Positions 23,601-35,085 of a DNA stretch of 64,000 nucleotides are shown here, piece by piece. The stretch is from contig OU015568.1 of NCBI GenBank assembly GCA_907165135.1, positions 15,821,208 to 15,885,207 on the forward strand, written 5' to 3'. The notes below the pieces were generated by a model. It saw nothing but the letters and a program-made list of their open reading frames with translations. It was not told the DNA's origin and did no database searches. The number at the start of each line of letters is the position of its first letter. Within the stretch, counting starts at the first letter, position 1. Origin of the DNA: Oikopleura dioica. Taxonomy: Eukaryota > Chordata > Appendicularia > Copelata > Oikopleuridae. The position numbers and the translations under genes are program-made.

Positions 23601-25083
23601 ACTTCCTCAGTGGAATTTTATTACTACACAATTTGTAAAAATTGAGTTAAACTTATGCCATCTTAGCATAAGATTTTGAAAGTCACCACTTCCTTGACTG
23701 AAGTGGAATTTTATTACTCCGCAAAGTGTAAACCTTGAGTAATCTTACCTTTGCGCAATATTTTCTTCAATATATTCAAATCGATAAAGTGATACTCTGA
23801 AAAACGATGACCCCGGTTCACGTAGAAGTTCCCTCAAGTTCTCTGCAATCTCCTTGACCCCGCAAAATGAAAGCTTGAGGACTCCACAAGCTCTTATAGA
23901 AGGCTCAAGCCAGCATCGAAACAGAACAGCAAGTTCTTCGACAGCAGTTTCATGCGTCTTTGATTGACCAAAAAGAGTCGATCGTATTCTCGGATCGAGA
24001 TCTGGAATGTGCCGCTTTATAAAACAAAGATCGAGAAGGCTTTCAGTAACATCGTGAGCTGCGAGCAATAGGTCTTTGAGCAGGCAGCCTTCGTTAGAAT
24101 CAGTCGACTTTTACTGGGCAATTTACATTCTCGGGTTCAAAGGTAAATTGATGTAAATTATCGCTTTTCCTGTTCAATTTGCAAAAATGATTTTTCATTA
24201 ATTTTTTCCGATAGAAAAAGAGTCCTGAAGCTTGATAGATATTTATCATTCAAATTGTCGTCATAGCCTTCTTTTAAAAATCTTAACTTTCCTCACTACC
24301 AAATTTTTATTACTGAAAAAAATTTTAAAAGTCGAAGAAAGATTTTCCTTTCCTAAAGACCCGCCGCCGGAATTTTGCAAAATCGACTGCAAGTTTGTTG
24401 AATTTTTCAGCCGAAGCAAGTCAAGAAATGCAAGTGCCGATTTCAATTTATCCGGATGGCCGGCAGGAATGAGTTTGAAATAATGATGAGCGAAATCGGT
24501 ATAGTCAACGAGTCGTCTTTGCACTTGTCTGTGGAACTCTTTGTAGCTCTCTAGCTGCGTTTTTGAGAAGCCGGGAGCATCTCCTTGTCTCAAAAGCTCT
24601 TTAACATGAGATCTTCTTTTTGAAGCCTCTGCAATAAATCGCCTGTATGAAGTGTAAGCCGTGGAAGAAAGCTCAAGTGCATAGAAAAGATTCCCAAAGG
24701 CAAGTCTTTCATACTAAACGACAACGAAATCGGGACTTTTTCTCCTGAAATTGGTCTACCTGGTCACATGTTTGGACAGTCCGAAGAAGAGGAAGGAGAT
24801 AATTCTGGTGAAGCTTGTAAATTGGCATCAAAAATGAGGGGCTTTCGAAGAGTAAATTGTTTCTTTGGCTGAAGGGTACGTCCATTCGATAGACATCTTC
24901 CATGTGGAGAAAGTCTTTCAGCATTTGCACGTATTTTACTTCATCATTTATGAGCTCGGTTATCAGGGATTCGAGCTCAGGCGGAATCGAAGAGCGGACT
25001 GATGGAATGCGCCTTTTACTCTGTCTTCTTCTCCTGCATTTGTGGACCGTTACTTTATTGCATTCTCTGCACAAGTTATCCAT
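20637..25083 (-). CDS. RhoGEF: DH, DH-PH, FYVE-like, PH (one or two genes)
   Basis: Co-oriented exons. From 25083: a short Cys/His cluster (MDNLCRECNKVTVHKC), then a first DH-like domain (ELESLITELINDEVKYVQML, LFESPSFLMPIYKLHQNYLL, HPDKLKSALAFLDLL). From about 23100 comes a second, fuller DH (EILATEKKYISDLTEICKLK ... LMQRLTRYDLLFRDYLKCLP) and a PH domain ending DWIRVFESEL. Next is a zinc finger with C-x2-C spacing (CWACGEKSESFAVCDCCGG, QCHKCP, ICASC) and a last PH ending FYLESHSEQQIWCDGFRRYF. DH-PH-FYVE-PH is the FGD-family order (Cdc42 GEFs acting on phosphoinositide membranes). Introns of 45-46 bp (such as 22724-22769) are GT-AG. The join at about 23510-23750 has no canonical phase match, so there may be two genes. 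A 250-bp MITE sits at the last exon boundary. Confidence 0.6.
20794..21043. mobile_element. 250-bp MITE at RhoGEF splice boundary
   Basis: Ends CTGGGCTCGGCAACCTGAG and CTCAGGTTGCCGAGCA are inverted and match the termini of the element at 14977-16050. A 9-bp direct repeat CTGTTAAAA flanks it (20785-20793 and 21044-21052). A second palindrome is nested inside at about 20847-20999 (AAATGAAAAGCCGCGTAGCG and its complement). On the minus strand the duplication is TTTTAACAG, the end of a RhoGEF coding exon; the copy beyond the element is followed by GTGAGAAAG, evidently the original donor site. Confidence 0.8.
23500..23760 (-). repeat. three degenerate repeats over an exon/intron junction
   Basis: On the minus strand the block AATATTGCGCAAAG...TAATAAAATTCCACTGAGGAAGTG occurs three times at intervals of about 80-110 bp. 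One copy spans the apparent exon end of the upstream RhoGEF part; another spans the start of the downstream coding exon. The tandem triplication may have created this 240-bp intron, long for the window, and explains why the splice phase is unclear. Confidence 0.55.
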
Positions 25084-25396
25084 ATTGCACTTGTCATGCA
25101 CTTCTCTCAATTATCGAAAGAAAAATCTTTTTGAAAGGACGAAGCCTCTAGCGGAAATGAACACTCATTTCACAGAAAAAAATACACGAAAGGAGTTTTT
25201 TCAAATTTTATTTATTTAAATATAGACACCTTGATCAGATCCACAACTACTAGCAAGATAAGGGTTGTAGTCTGATGGTCAGCCCGACCGCAAACTTTGA
25301 ACAGAATAGAAAAAAAAACCTAGAACATCTTTCGCACGCAAAGCAGTCACATTTACATAACCAGGCAGAGCATTCAAAATCGTCTTGTCGTCCAGG

Positions 25397-27562
25397 CTAG
25401 TGCGACACATGACCTGGACTAATGAAGAAGTTCTTGAAGCAGGGTGGCTTCATTTCAAAGCCAGAAAGGACGGCCTTATTCGCCGATATGACTCCGCCAA
25501 TCACTCCGATAACCATAATGATTCTAATAAAAAGTAAGTTAAATCCAGTTAAATCTGGTTTCGCGCAGCTTACATGTGGAGAGCGTATTCTGCTTTTCCG
25601 ATGGAAACCGTCTCAGCATCTGCATGATTGCTGACCTTCAACTCTCCTTTATATTTCCTTACCAAACTAGAAGAAACATAACGATGGACAGATGATTACA
25701 AAGGTAATCTTACCTCATATAGAAAAGCGAAGGGAAAATAAAGGTGTTTAATGTCACAGTTGTCGATCCAACCAAATCAAGGATGACACCAAAATCGGGA
25801 ACAAGCAGAGCCGAGAAGATCACTAGAATTCACCATAAAAGCAGGAATCTCTACTCTTGTCCTACCGATTCCCATGATTGTCAATCTAACAGCGATGCAT
25901 TTTTTCTTTTGATTTTCGGGATCAAGTCCAAGCGCCGCTTCAGCACCTTGATGAAGTGGATTCTGGACGATGGCGAAGGCGAATAATAAATGAAGAGTAA
26001 TGAGTACGTTGGCGACTTGTGTCATCCAGGAGTGCCCGTCAAGCTGATCAAGAATGTTGTTTTCAACATCACTGCCGTACACGGCGTATCCAGCGATTGA
26101 TACAGGCAGCATCATGAGGACGATGGAAGTGAGAGAGACAATCACAACTGTCGAAAATTTCTGAGGGCGTTTCATGTCTGTCTGGATAGTAGGGAACACT
26201 AATCATGGTTCAGAGAAAAGCAAAGTATTGGAAAAAATACCAGACATGCCACCATAGCAAAAGAGGATTTTTCCGAAAGCGCTGGCCACAGAGCTTACGC
26301 ACGGGGTCATAAAAACTGGCTCAGGAGGAGAGCACTCGTCACTGTGGTTTTCTAAGTACGTCGTATTCCATTCATGATCCTTTCCCTCCTCGGCCGTCTG
26401 AATTCAACTGTAGATAAAGGTCCAAAAAGCTTGGCATACTTGTGTAACGATGAAAATGCACGCAATGAAGGTTGTCGCTGAAGCGGTGTACGCCACCCAA
26501 GGCATATCTGATGGAGTTGAGAAGAAGCCAAAAGGTGCAAGCAAGAATCCAATGATTAAGATTATTCCACAGAAAGGAATCGCCGGCGACTCGGTAAAGA
26601 ATGCAATGAAGTTGTAGACATTGTCCGCGCTCAAAATAAGGAGCACCAATGTAACGCTGAAATAATGATGAAATGAAAAATCATGGAAGACATCAAATAC
26701 CTGAAAAGCGTTATGTAGACAGTAACTTTAACAACTTTCTCCATCGTCGGTCCCATACTCTCCCTTGCTATCACTGGGTAGGGATCTCGTACTTCACGAA
26801 GTTCAGGAAATTTGTAAAGAATATATTGCCATGCTTTTCCCAGTTTTACTCCCTTAAATCAAGATAAGATAGATAAATCATTGAATATATGTTTATAATA
26901 AAAAAATTTGAAGAATGTCTTGAGAGAAGAGAACATTGAAAAAGTTTTATGTGAACGGTTCCGTATTGTCTTCACTAATGTTATTTATGACACCAGATTT
27001 AGTTGTAAAACCTGACCGCAGTTGAGCGGGCATCAGGCCATTCTTGTCTAGTAGAACTAAATAATCTGCCTATGAGAATGAATCTTGGGAACTAAACCAC
27101 AAAGCAGTATCATATCATTGATGTCCTGATGATGTCTTTTGATAACAACAATCAGATTCTACTTAAAAGAAAAAAAGCTAAAAGAATCTGGTTTTGAAAT
27201 TAACGACTTTACCGGACAATCAATGTAATAAAAGTCTATCAATCTCATACCTCAAAACCCGCAATCGCACAGCATACTATCAGCATTGGTATTCCAATCC
27301 ACCCTGCATTGGAAAATGCTTTTGGCAAAGCAAGAATTCCGGAACCAGCCATTTCCCCGATGATGAAGAAAATGGCGCCAGTGATTGTGAGACCATCGGT
27401 TTTTGTAACAGTCTGTCTACAAAAACATTTTGAAAGTTTGCGATCAGTTGCTTGAATTTCAGTGTCAGATGATGATTCTTTGTAGCGTTTAGACGCAAGC
27501 GAAGAATTGGAACAGCCGCCTCCTTTACTGTCCCTCCGAAATTTTAGACTACTCGAACTCAT
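25397..27562 (-). CDS. Amino-acid/proton transporter (Aa_trans, SLC32/36/38-like)
   Basis: A multi-pass membrane transporter of the auxin/amino-acid permease family, moving amino acids with protons or sodium across the plasma or lysosomal/vesicle membrane. The first membrane segment carries the family signature GAIFFIIGEMAGSGILALPK. Later exons give VTLVLLILSADNVYNFIAFF, IILIIGFLLAPFGFF, the loop FPTIQTDMKRPQKF with the following helix, MTQVANVLITLHLLFAFAIV, and PDFGVILDLVGSTTVTLNTF near the C terminus. The tail ends FISPGHVSH. Introns are mostly 40-60 bp with a few longer. I start at the ATG at 27562 (MSSSSLKFRR), 22 nt after a trans-splice-like AG. The N-terminal tail before the first helix is about 55 residues, Ser/Lys-rich. 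Subfamily and substrate cannot be fixed here. Confidence 0.8.
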
Positions 27563-27662
27563 CGCCAATTTGTTCAAAACAAACTAACATGAACGAACTT
27601 CTGATAAAAATCATAAAAATAATTTTTTGATATTCTAGAAGGGCGTTTTGGACAGATAGTTC

Positions 27663-27863
27663 TTACCTTGCTTCTCTGAATTTCTTTCTCTCTTCAAAAT
27701 CAAACGTCGAGTATCCAACCTTCCCCTCATTGGAGTCCAGGAAACTGACTCTTGACTCTGTTTCGTGGTTTAGAAACTCATCAATCGAATCATTGAGGGA
27801 CTGGTATTTAAAGCGAAACATTTTTGATGCCTTTTGGAAAATGAAATGTCTATTCGAGTTCAT
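27663..27863 (-). CDS. small open exon upstream of the transporter
   Basis: 66 codons (MNSNRHFIFQKASKMFRFKY to KKFREAR) followed by a good GTAAG donor. It could be an alternative first exon of the transporter, but canonical acceptors downstream give the wrong phase, and the frame reaches a stop at the likely acceptor. It may join a separate small gene or need a non-canonical acceptor. No homology recognised. Confidence 0.25.
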   Translation of the reverse strand: MNSNRHFIFQKASKMFRFKYQSLNDSIDEFLNHETESRVSFLDSNEGKVGYSTFDFEERKKFREAR

Positions 27864-28671
27864 TGTGATGATGCAACACCTTGGAGGGTTGATTTGAGTT
27901 CACTTGCACAAGTCTGCCCTGAGCCTCAGGCGAAAATTGTGAACTTGATCCAAGGCTCAACTAGAATTCTTGGTTGATGTTTTCTGGCAAACTTCTCATT
28001 TTCAAAATCTCTGACTCTGTTTACAACTGTAAATCTCAGTCATCTGTCTACTCTGATTTTCTTTCCGATTCATATCTCGATAAACTAACCCATTCCGGTT
28101 TTATACGAACAATTGTAAACATAATTTTTACTACGTTCCCATTCTGCATACGTACATTTAACATAAATGCTTCTTTGAAATTCTACCGCGCTAAATTTCA
28201 TCCTTGGCGACAAAAAAAAGTTGTTCTCTAAACCAATTCCTGTAAGTTCTCCGCTATCTCTTGAGCTAGATCTGCTCATTTTATCAGGTAAATACTAAGT
28301 CACAATTATTAAATCAGAAGAATGCTCCGTTCATTGTTCATAGCTGCAATATAAATGTATTATAAAAGTAGTTGTTGCCCACAGGTTGTGGGAGTGGCGT
28401 CGATACGAACCAGTTCTGACCAAGAGAATAAGTTTTTACAGCTTTATTGGTATGCTTACCGGAGTGAATTAAAAAATAAGCTTATTTATAAGTGTATATT
28501 GATGAAATGAGAGCCAGTATTAAATCATAAGAGAGCTGTGATTCTCTTATTGATGATTATTTGGATTTTTATAAATATTTTATTGAATGTTTGACAGTGA
28601 TTTACAGCCAAGGAAAGTTTTTGAATGAAATTTGAATAAAATTGGTATAAAAGCGTACTAACTTTGCGAAT
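27864..28671. other. intergenic, nothing recognised
   Basis: About 800 bp between the end of KLHL2/3 and the start of the transporter region, both on the minus strand. AT-rich; it contains AATAAA-type signals near 28560-28640 in both orientations and no repeats that I can see. A 64-codon open frame at 28085-28279 has no support. Confidence 0.4.
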
Positions 28672-30943
28672 TTACAAGTCAAAGCGCTCGTTCTCAACTC
28701 GCTCGTCAGCTTCTGCCTCTATGCTTCGATTCTGACGAGAGCCAAACAGCTCGAGAACTTGAGGGTTGTCAATAACAGCTACACCAGCATAGCTAAAAAC
28801 TGATGAAAAACGAGTTTTCGAAAGGGGTTTTTGAAACCTTCGCTCGACTTCCATGGTCGATTCGAGCCATTCCCAAGTGTCAGTTTGCGGGTTGTAAAAC
28901 TCAACAGTGTTGAGATTTGTTGTTCCATCATCGCCGCCAACAACGTAAATGAAGCCATTGACAGCGGCGACTCCAGCGTTGCGACGACGATTGTGCATGT
29001 CAGCGATCTGGGTCCAGCTATTGCACTTGAAGAGAAAATAACGAAATGAACGAAATAATTGAAAGTTACCTGAGGGTTATAAACTTCTGCAGACTTTCTG
29101 ACTTTAGGACCGTCATGACCACCTACTGCGTACAAGAGTCCATCAACAACGCCTACTCCAGCGCCTGATCTTCTTGTTGTCATGTCCGCCACTAATTTAT
29201 TGAAATACCGTTATGGGAAATTTCACATGACCTACCTTTTGACCACTCGTTAGCGTCAGGATCGTAGCGCTCGACAGAACTAAGACACTGTCGCTGAGCT
29301 CCGTCGTAACCGCCGACAGCGTAGAGGAAGGACCCGACGACTCCAACGCCCACAGATGATCGCCGCGTCGTCATGTCCGCGATACGACACCAACACTCTT
29401 TCTTCTCAGAGTAGACTTCAGCGGTGTCGAGCCCAGATGCACCGTCAAAGCCGCCCACAGCGTAAAGATTATTGTTGAGAACTGCAGCTCCGAGTGTTGA
29501 TCTCCTTGCGTCCATTGGTGGACCTGGATTCCACTCGCCCTTCACAGGGTCGAATATATCTACCGTTCGCACGCGCTGTAGTACGCTTTGAAAAGGGCTT
29601 ATTATCAATTATTCCTTCCTAAAGTTCAAATCATTCCTGTGAGCCGTTGAAGCCGCCGACAGCCCAAATAAAGCCTTTATAATTCGCTACGCCTGCGCGA
29701 CATCGCCTTGTGGTCATATCAGTAAGTCGCGTCCAACATTCATTTTTGAAATCGTGCGCTTCGACTTTCTTGATTGCCTTTGGAGCTTGTCCGCCAACGA
29801 TGATCAGTACTTTTGAAAGGCCTAGTGGAAGTCTTGGACGAGTTCTTGTCGAACCGCCTAACAGAAAAGTTAATAGAGACGAAATTGAGAATTTTGTTTT
29901 CTTACCTCGTTTGGCTTTCAGTTCAATAGGCAGTAGATGATAAGTAAGGGCTTCAATGATGAGATCTTTGCAGTCCTTGTCGGCATCTTTGAGCAGATCG
30001 TTCTCCTGGCTTATACTTACCAAGAATTCTAAAGGATTATAACGCAGAACTCGACATTGAAAATAAACCTTTGGTAAGAAGAGGAAGTCGGACGTTTTCA
30101 AGTAGCGCCCGAAGAGATTTCTTCCTCTCCAAAACATCAAAACGGACCCATTCCATAGCAGCATCAAAAACCTTTTCCTCCGAAATTACGCTCAGCTGAT
30201 CGGAGGAAAAGAGCGCACAAACATCAGCTTCGCAAAGGCTCAAGAATTCGTCGCCTTTGACGACTTCGGCGAAGTTTTCTTCTGTAAAATTGGTCGAGGC
30301 AAGCAGCAAATCAGAACAAGAATGAACATCAGCTAATTTGAGATCATAATTTGAATATTTTTTTGGCAAATTACCAAATGAGCGGATTCCGAGACAGTTT
30401 GAAGGATGAAGGTGAGATTGAAGAAATCGACAACATGAATCGCGGACCCAAGACAGTTGCAATAAATTAGCCGCAGGCAACAAGCTCTGTACATTTTCCT
30501 CAGTCACTTCGACCTCACCTGAATAAATGTATTCGATGAGCTGGCGAAGTGCTGTTGCTTGGACGCCGGCGAGATTGACGACATCTTGAGAGGATTCGGA
30601 CATGGTGCCGTTGAACATGGCACGGAAGTAGGGCGATGAAGAAACGAGGATGATCTTGTGGACGGGGAATTGGCGGCCTTCAGCAACGAGTGTTACGTCG
30701 CAGAGACTTCCTTGCTTGCGCAACTCGTTCATGACGCTGTAGCCGTCCTTTGGATGCGCTGAAATTCGGTGTTAGCGGTTAGGCACTGGTGAAAATTATC
30801 AATTAGCTACCATCATTTTTAAACTTGTTGACGTTGGCGGCGGTGGAGCCTGCCCAAGCACCAGGCGCCATGCTCTCGCTGCAGCTCTCCATTTCGACTT
30901 CATTCTTCGCCGAGTCCATTGTACTTGGCTCTTCGTGCGACAT
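28672..30943 (-). CDS. KLHL2/3: BTB-BACK-Kelch adaptor, KLHL2/KLHL3 type
   Basis: A Cullin-3 E3 ligase substrate adaptor. An N-terminal exon (MSHEEPSTMDSAKN) leads to the BTB domain (CDVTLVAEGRQFPVHKIILV, SPYFRAMFNGTMSES), the BACK domain (FLQSHLHPSNCLGIRSF, EEKVFDAAMEWVRFD, LENVRLPLLTK), then six Kelch blades. These begin VLIIVGGQAPKAIKKVEAHD, followed by AVGGFNGSQE, RRSTLGAAVLNNNLYAVGGF, RRSSVGVGVVGSFLYAVGGY, RRSGAGVGVVDGLLYAVGGH and RRNAGVAAVNGFIYVVGGDD. The VGGQAPKAI opening is specific to the KLHL2/KLHL3/Drosophila kelch group. About nine short introns; one in BACK (after IRSF) is 42 bp, a multiple of three without a stop, so retention would be silent in frame. The tail after the last blade (SIEAEADERVENERFDL) is unusual. 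Confidence 0.92.
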
Positions 30944-31214
30944 GATCGGAAGTAGCAGCTAGCAAGGCCTGCACCGCTTTCTCGGAGCGTTTTATACCGG
31001 TACGATCATACAGAAATAACTGTTTCTAAATAAAATCGTATTTATTTCTCTGTTCAAAATTGGTGAGGGCGCAAAGATACTTTTCGCTATTTTTCAATTT
31101 GCAGTTTTCAAGAGGAAAGAATATTTTTATCGAAGAAACAATTAATCTAAGCTGAGTGATGAATAGGGAGTCCTAGAGAGGAGTAGGGGCAGTGCAATTA
31201 ACAAGAGACAATGA

Positions 31215-32183
31215 TTACTCTTCCATTTTCTCTTCTTCTTCTTCCTCTTCTTCCTCCTCTTCCACGTCAGGATTTGAAGCCTTTTTCGCTTTTTTGCCCG
31301 GAACAATGCCTAAAAAGAACGGTAGGAACCTGTATTTCCTTCAAGAAACGAACCAGCTTGGAGCTGTTGCTGCAACATTTCAACTTCTTCCAACGTCTTT
31401 GCTTTCAAAATTGCCTCTTTGATCCTCTCCCTATCCGCAGCAGGCATTTCATTCTCTCTGAAAATCATTTTAGCGCTTGAAAAATGTGTCTTCAAACTTT
31501 CTCTTCTGCAACTCCTCCAGTTCGCCGCCAGGTACGAAGGTATTGGCGATTTCTTTCAAGAGCTTATCTCCCTTCTTTCCAGAGAACAGTTTGTTTGCTG
31601 CTTCGCGCTCGGCCTTTTTTACTCTTCGGTAGTCAAGTACTCTTACTTGTTTCAGCTAAATACGTTTATTACAAGATGTCATAAGATTTGGGTCTCGGCA
31701 ACCTGTATGGAAATAACTGTACCTTGAAGATAACGTAGAGTCTGTAGTTGGTAATTGCACACATCGGACAGCCCAGAAGTGAGAGATATTCGAGCTTCGT
31801 AAGTTCCGACAGGGCATCAATATCAGCAAGATCTTTTAATTCGTTATTGGTCAAGACAAGCTCCTAGAAACAATAGTTGCTTATCAGATAAAAAAACATT
31901 GAAGGGTCACCTCCAGATTCGGGAGATTGTGAGCAATATCGGCTGAAATCTTTCTGATTCGATTGTTGGCGAGGTAGAGAATCTTCAGTCGCTGGAAGTA
32001 AGGAAAGTTCTCGAGCTTTTTGATGTCGTTGTCGTTCATGTTGATCGTGTCGAACTGGTCGAGAGTGGCTCCCAGGTTCTCGACGACGGAGAACTTGTAG
32101 CTGCGCAGGTTGAGTTCGCGCTCTCTGCAGGGATTCACCAACTGCGCGGCTTCGGCGATCACGTCTGCGGTCAGTTTTACCAT
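31215..32183 (-). CDS. SNRPA1: U2 snRNP-specific protein A'
   Basis: U2A' binds U2 snRNA with U2B'' and is a core splicing factor. Five exons encode about 256 residues (human 255). The start MVKLTADVIAEAAQ is family-typical, then leucine-rich repeats (LRSYKFSVVENLGATLDQFD, LKILYLANNRIRKI, ELVLTNNELKDLADIDALSE, LEYLSLLGCPM), the YRLYVIF cap, VRVLDYRRVKKAEREAANKL, and an acidic tail of ten Glu. Introns are 47, 67, 40 and 44 bp, all GT-AG. The 67-bp intron (31656-31722) contains a fragment resembling the terminal repeat of the local MITE family. The ATG directly follows CTTTTTCAG, a trans-splice-like acceptor. The divergent BBS2 gene starts 460 bp away. Confidence 0.95.
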
Positions 32184-32198
32184 TCTGAAAAAGGTAGA
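32184..32198 (-). promoter_or_regulatory. trans-splice acceptor abutting SNRPA1 ATG
   Basis: Minus-strand CTACCTTTTTCAG ends immediately before the start codon, leaving no 5' leader of its own. No upstream coding exon or donor is needed for the complete protein, so a spliced leader is the simplest reading. Confidence 0.55.
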
Positions 32199-32644
32199 TT
32201 GTGGAATTTATAGGAAATTATCCAACACACTGACGGCATAAATTCCTATTTTACGAAAAGTCCAATTTTTGGTACTTTTTATGAGAGTTACAGTAAATTT
32301 TGTATAAAGTGCTCTCTATAGGAATATTACAGTAATCCACTCTAGAATTGACTAAAAATGAAAAATCTACAAATTAAGACCATTCAGAAAACTTAAAATT
32401 GTTAAAAATGCCGCGATAAGGGAAGATTTCTCTGTGAAAGAAAGTAGAATTGATTTTAGACCTTCCTAAAGAAGGAGCGAGAGGAGAAAAAAGTGAGAGC
32501 TGCCCGATTGGCCGCGCCAAGCGCTGACGCAAAATCGCGGGGCGATAAATTTTTCAAGAACAGGCGAAAAAGCGCGTTTTTGTAGAAACAGGAGAGAAAG
32601 AATAAGAGAAAAGGAATAATGGCCGAGGGAAAATTGAAGAGATA
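32199..32644. promoter_or_regulatory. SNRPA1/BBS2 divergent intergenic region
   Basis: About 450 bp separates the two outward-facing start codons. It contains short AT-rich runs and a GC-rich patch (GCCGCGCCAAGCGCTGACGC near 32511). It presumably holds both promoters; no element could be assigned with confidence. Confidence 0.4.
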
Positions 32645-34996
32645 ATGACGATGAGTGGGCTTGTAAGGTAAGTTTCTCATAAAAAATTTCGCTGAAAGAG
32701 TTTATCAAAAAAATGTTTTAATTTATTCGGATTTATTGCTGAATATTTGTATTTCAGTCATTTATCAACGTCCATTGGACAGGATGTTGTTCCTGGCTGC
32801 ATTGTTATTGCAAAATTCAACCCTGAAGAAAAACGCGACCAAATCGCCGTAGCCTGTCGCGGTGGAAAAGTATGCGTTTACAATCTCTCCGAGTTAGCAG
32901 CCAACACGACGAGCTATTACAAGCCAGTGACAGTAATCGACGTCAAGGATGAAATCGTTTCGATCGCTTCTGCTCCTTGGAAGCCAGAGTCGAAATACGA
33001 GCTCCTATTGATCGCTTCTTCTTCGACGATTCAACTATACGACATTTACGAGAATCACTCGCTTTTCCATCGTATCTTGCCGGATGAGATTCGCACCATT
33101 TCTGTCGGCTGTGTAGCCGAAAAGACAGAGCCCTGGATTCTCACTGGTGGCGAAAGTTCCATCACCGGCTTCGACAAAAATGGTGGCGAGGTGTATTGGA
33201 ACGTCTCTTCCGACGCTGTCAACTCGATTTGCTTCGTAGATTTGATTGGAAAGGCTTACGATCAAATCGTTGTTGGAACGCTGGATCAAGAAATAACGAT
33301 TTTCGATCACGAAGAATTGATAGATTCCAGGACGGAGGTTTCGCCAATCGTTCTTTTGACGAAAGTTGGGCCAGATCAGATGGCATATGCGCTGGAAAAC
33401 GGGACGATCGGCGTTTATCAGAGGCTCAATCGACTCTGGAGAGTAAAATCGAAATCAACGGCCACTTGTCAATGCTTTTACAAACCGAATCAAAGTCTTC
33501 TGACCGGCTGGGAATCTGGACGATGGGAAATGCGAAAGATGGCCACGGGAGAGATCATCTACAAGGCGCAAATTGATTGCCCCGTTGCAAATGTAATTGC
33601 CCATTCCTTTTCGACTTCTGGGGACGATCTGCTGGTGTTTGGACAAAATGGTTCGATAGAAGTTTTTCTACCGCCGACCGAAGTTGATAAAAAGAAACGA
33701 AAAGCGGTTGATGAAAATGAAGCTCTCAGAAAGGTAAAAATCGCAAGCAGAATTCGCAAACTGATTCTCTTTTAAGATCGAACACAGACGCCAAATACTG
33801 AAAAAAGAACTCGATCACGTGGAAAATGCGCCAAAGAATCTTTCTGTTTCTGAGAGAATCGAGCAGAGGTAAAAATGATCAACAACGATCTATTTTCTCA
33901 CCCCGAATTTTAGTATTATTCCACGAACTGCGAAACTATCAGTCAACCTTTCGAACTCCTCGGATGGCCTGTATCTCCAAGTTTCCGTCGACTCTGAACT
34001 AAAAATATTCCTCCTCGTTTTTCTTTCCGAAGGTTTGTTCGGCAACGACGAGGCGAAAACTGAAGTGTATCCAACCGGGAAGCAAGAGTTGCGAGTCCAT
34101 CTGGCCGAGTCTGTTTCTAGCGTCACAGCTCTCGGAATCAAGGCCGGAGTCGGCTACACAGGAGCCAAGACGCTTCATGTTTTGGAAGAAATGGTCGAAA
34201 TTCCCATATTCTCGCATTTTATGATCAACGAGGCGAAGCAAATGCCAATTGGGAAGGTCGAATTCCAATTCACTGAACGACCCCAGCGACTTTTCCTCTG
34301 GCTTCAGGAAAACTTCCTTTTGAAGAAAGATAAAGGGCCGATAAGCAGCGATACTTTTTGCTTCAAAAGCCCGAGCGGAGAGAAGGTCTGTTTCCATCTC
34401 GCCGGGGACAGATTGTATATCTACGCAGATACAGTAAAATGGGCGGCAGATGCAGTTCAGTCGCTCGCATCGTATTTTGGAATAAATGATATGTCTTCGA
34501 TCTGCGACTTTCCGGAAATCAAGGACATTGAAGGCTTATTTCAGGAAATTGCAGATATTCAAGGTAAAAATTGATTCTTTGTTGAAAATTCTAAAATCTC
34601 TTTTTAGCTTCACTGGTGCGAATTGACTCTGACATAGCGGAGATAACTCAAGGGCTGATGTCGAGCTTGGTCAGATTGGAAGACTCGCGAATTCTCGAAG
34701 ACTGGAAGAGCATGGAGCAAGTCCAGTCAAACATTATGAATGCCGACAGTGACCTGATGCTCAAGCAACGTGTTCGCCACGCGAATCGAGACAATTTGAC
34801 GAAAATTCTGAAGAAGCTCAACCATTACATCGATAGTGGATCCAAACTAAGGTGATTACCTTCCCAAGAAATTTAAATAAGCCGTCTTTCTAGGGTCGGA
34901 AAAGAGCCTGTTAAAATACTCAATGTCTGCCGCCAAGCTGTGAAAACAAAGAAGCCCAAAGTTATCGTTCGAACGCTCTTACATGGGGCCAATTAG
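32645..34996 (+). CDS. BBS2: BBSome subunit BBS2
   Basis: A core BBSome coat protein for ciliary membrane trafficking. Exon 1 (MTMSGLVS) is joined over a 90-bp intron (32668-32757) to a long exon carrying the N-terminal beta-propeller: IAVACRGGKVCVYNLSEL, LLIASSSTIQLYDIYEN, ILTGGESSITGFDKNGGEVY, YALENGTIGVYQRLNRLWRV and LLTGWESGRWEMRKMATGEI. Later exons give the coiled coil (IEHRRQILKKELDHVENA), the gamma-adaptin-like and alpha/beta platform region (FQFTERPQRLFLWLQENFLL, ADAVQSLASYFGI) and the C-terminal helices, ending RTLLHGAN. Introns of 42-44 bp are GT-AG. The length of about 695 residues compares with 721 in human. It implies a ciliated animal. Confidence 0.95.
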
Positions 34997-35085
34997 ATTT
35001 TTTTTCTGTACAGTTATTTTTCTAAAATCATTTTCATTTTTCTACGAATGCCTTTATTTTTGTCTAGCACTTTTCCACACTATTT

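Noticed and set aside
33559..33767. Antisense frames over BBS2 and KRR1
   Set aside because: Both genes are supported by strong family matches and short GT-AG introns on the plus strand.
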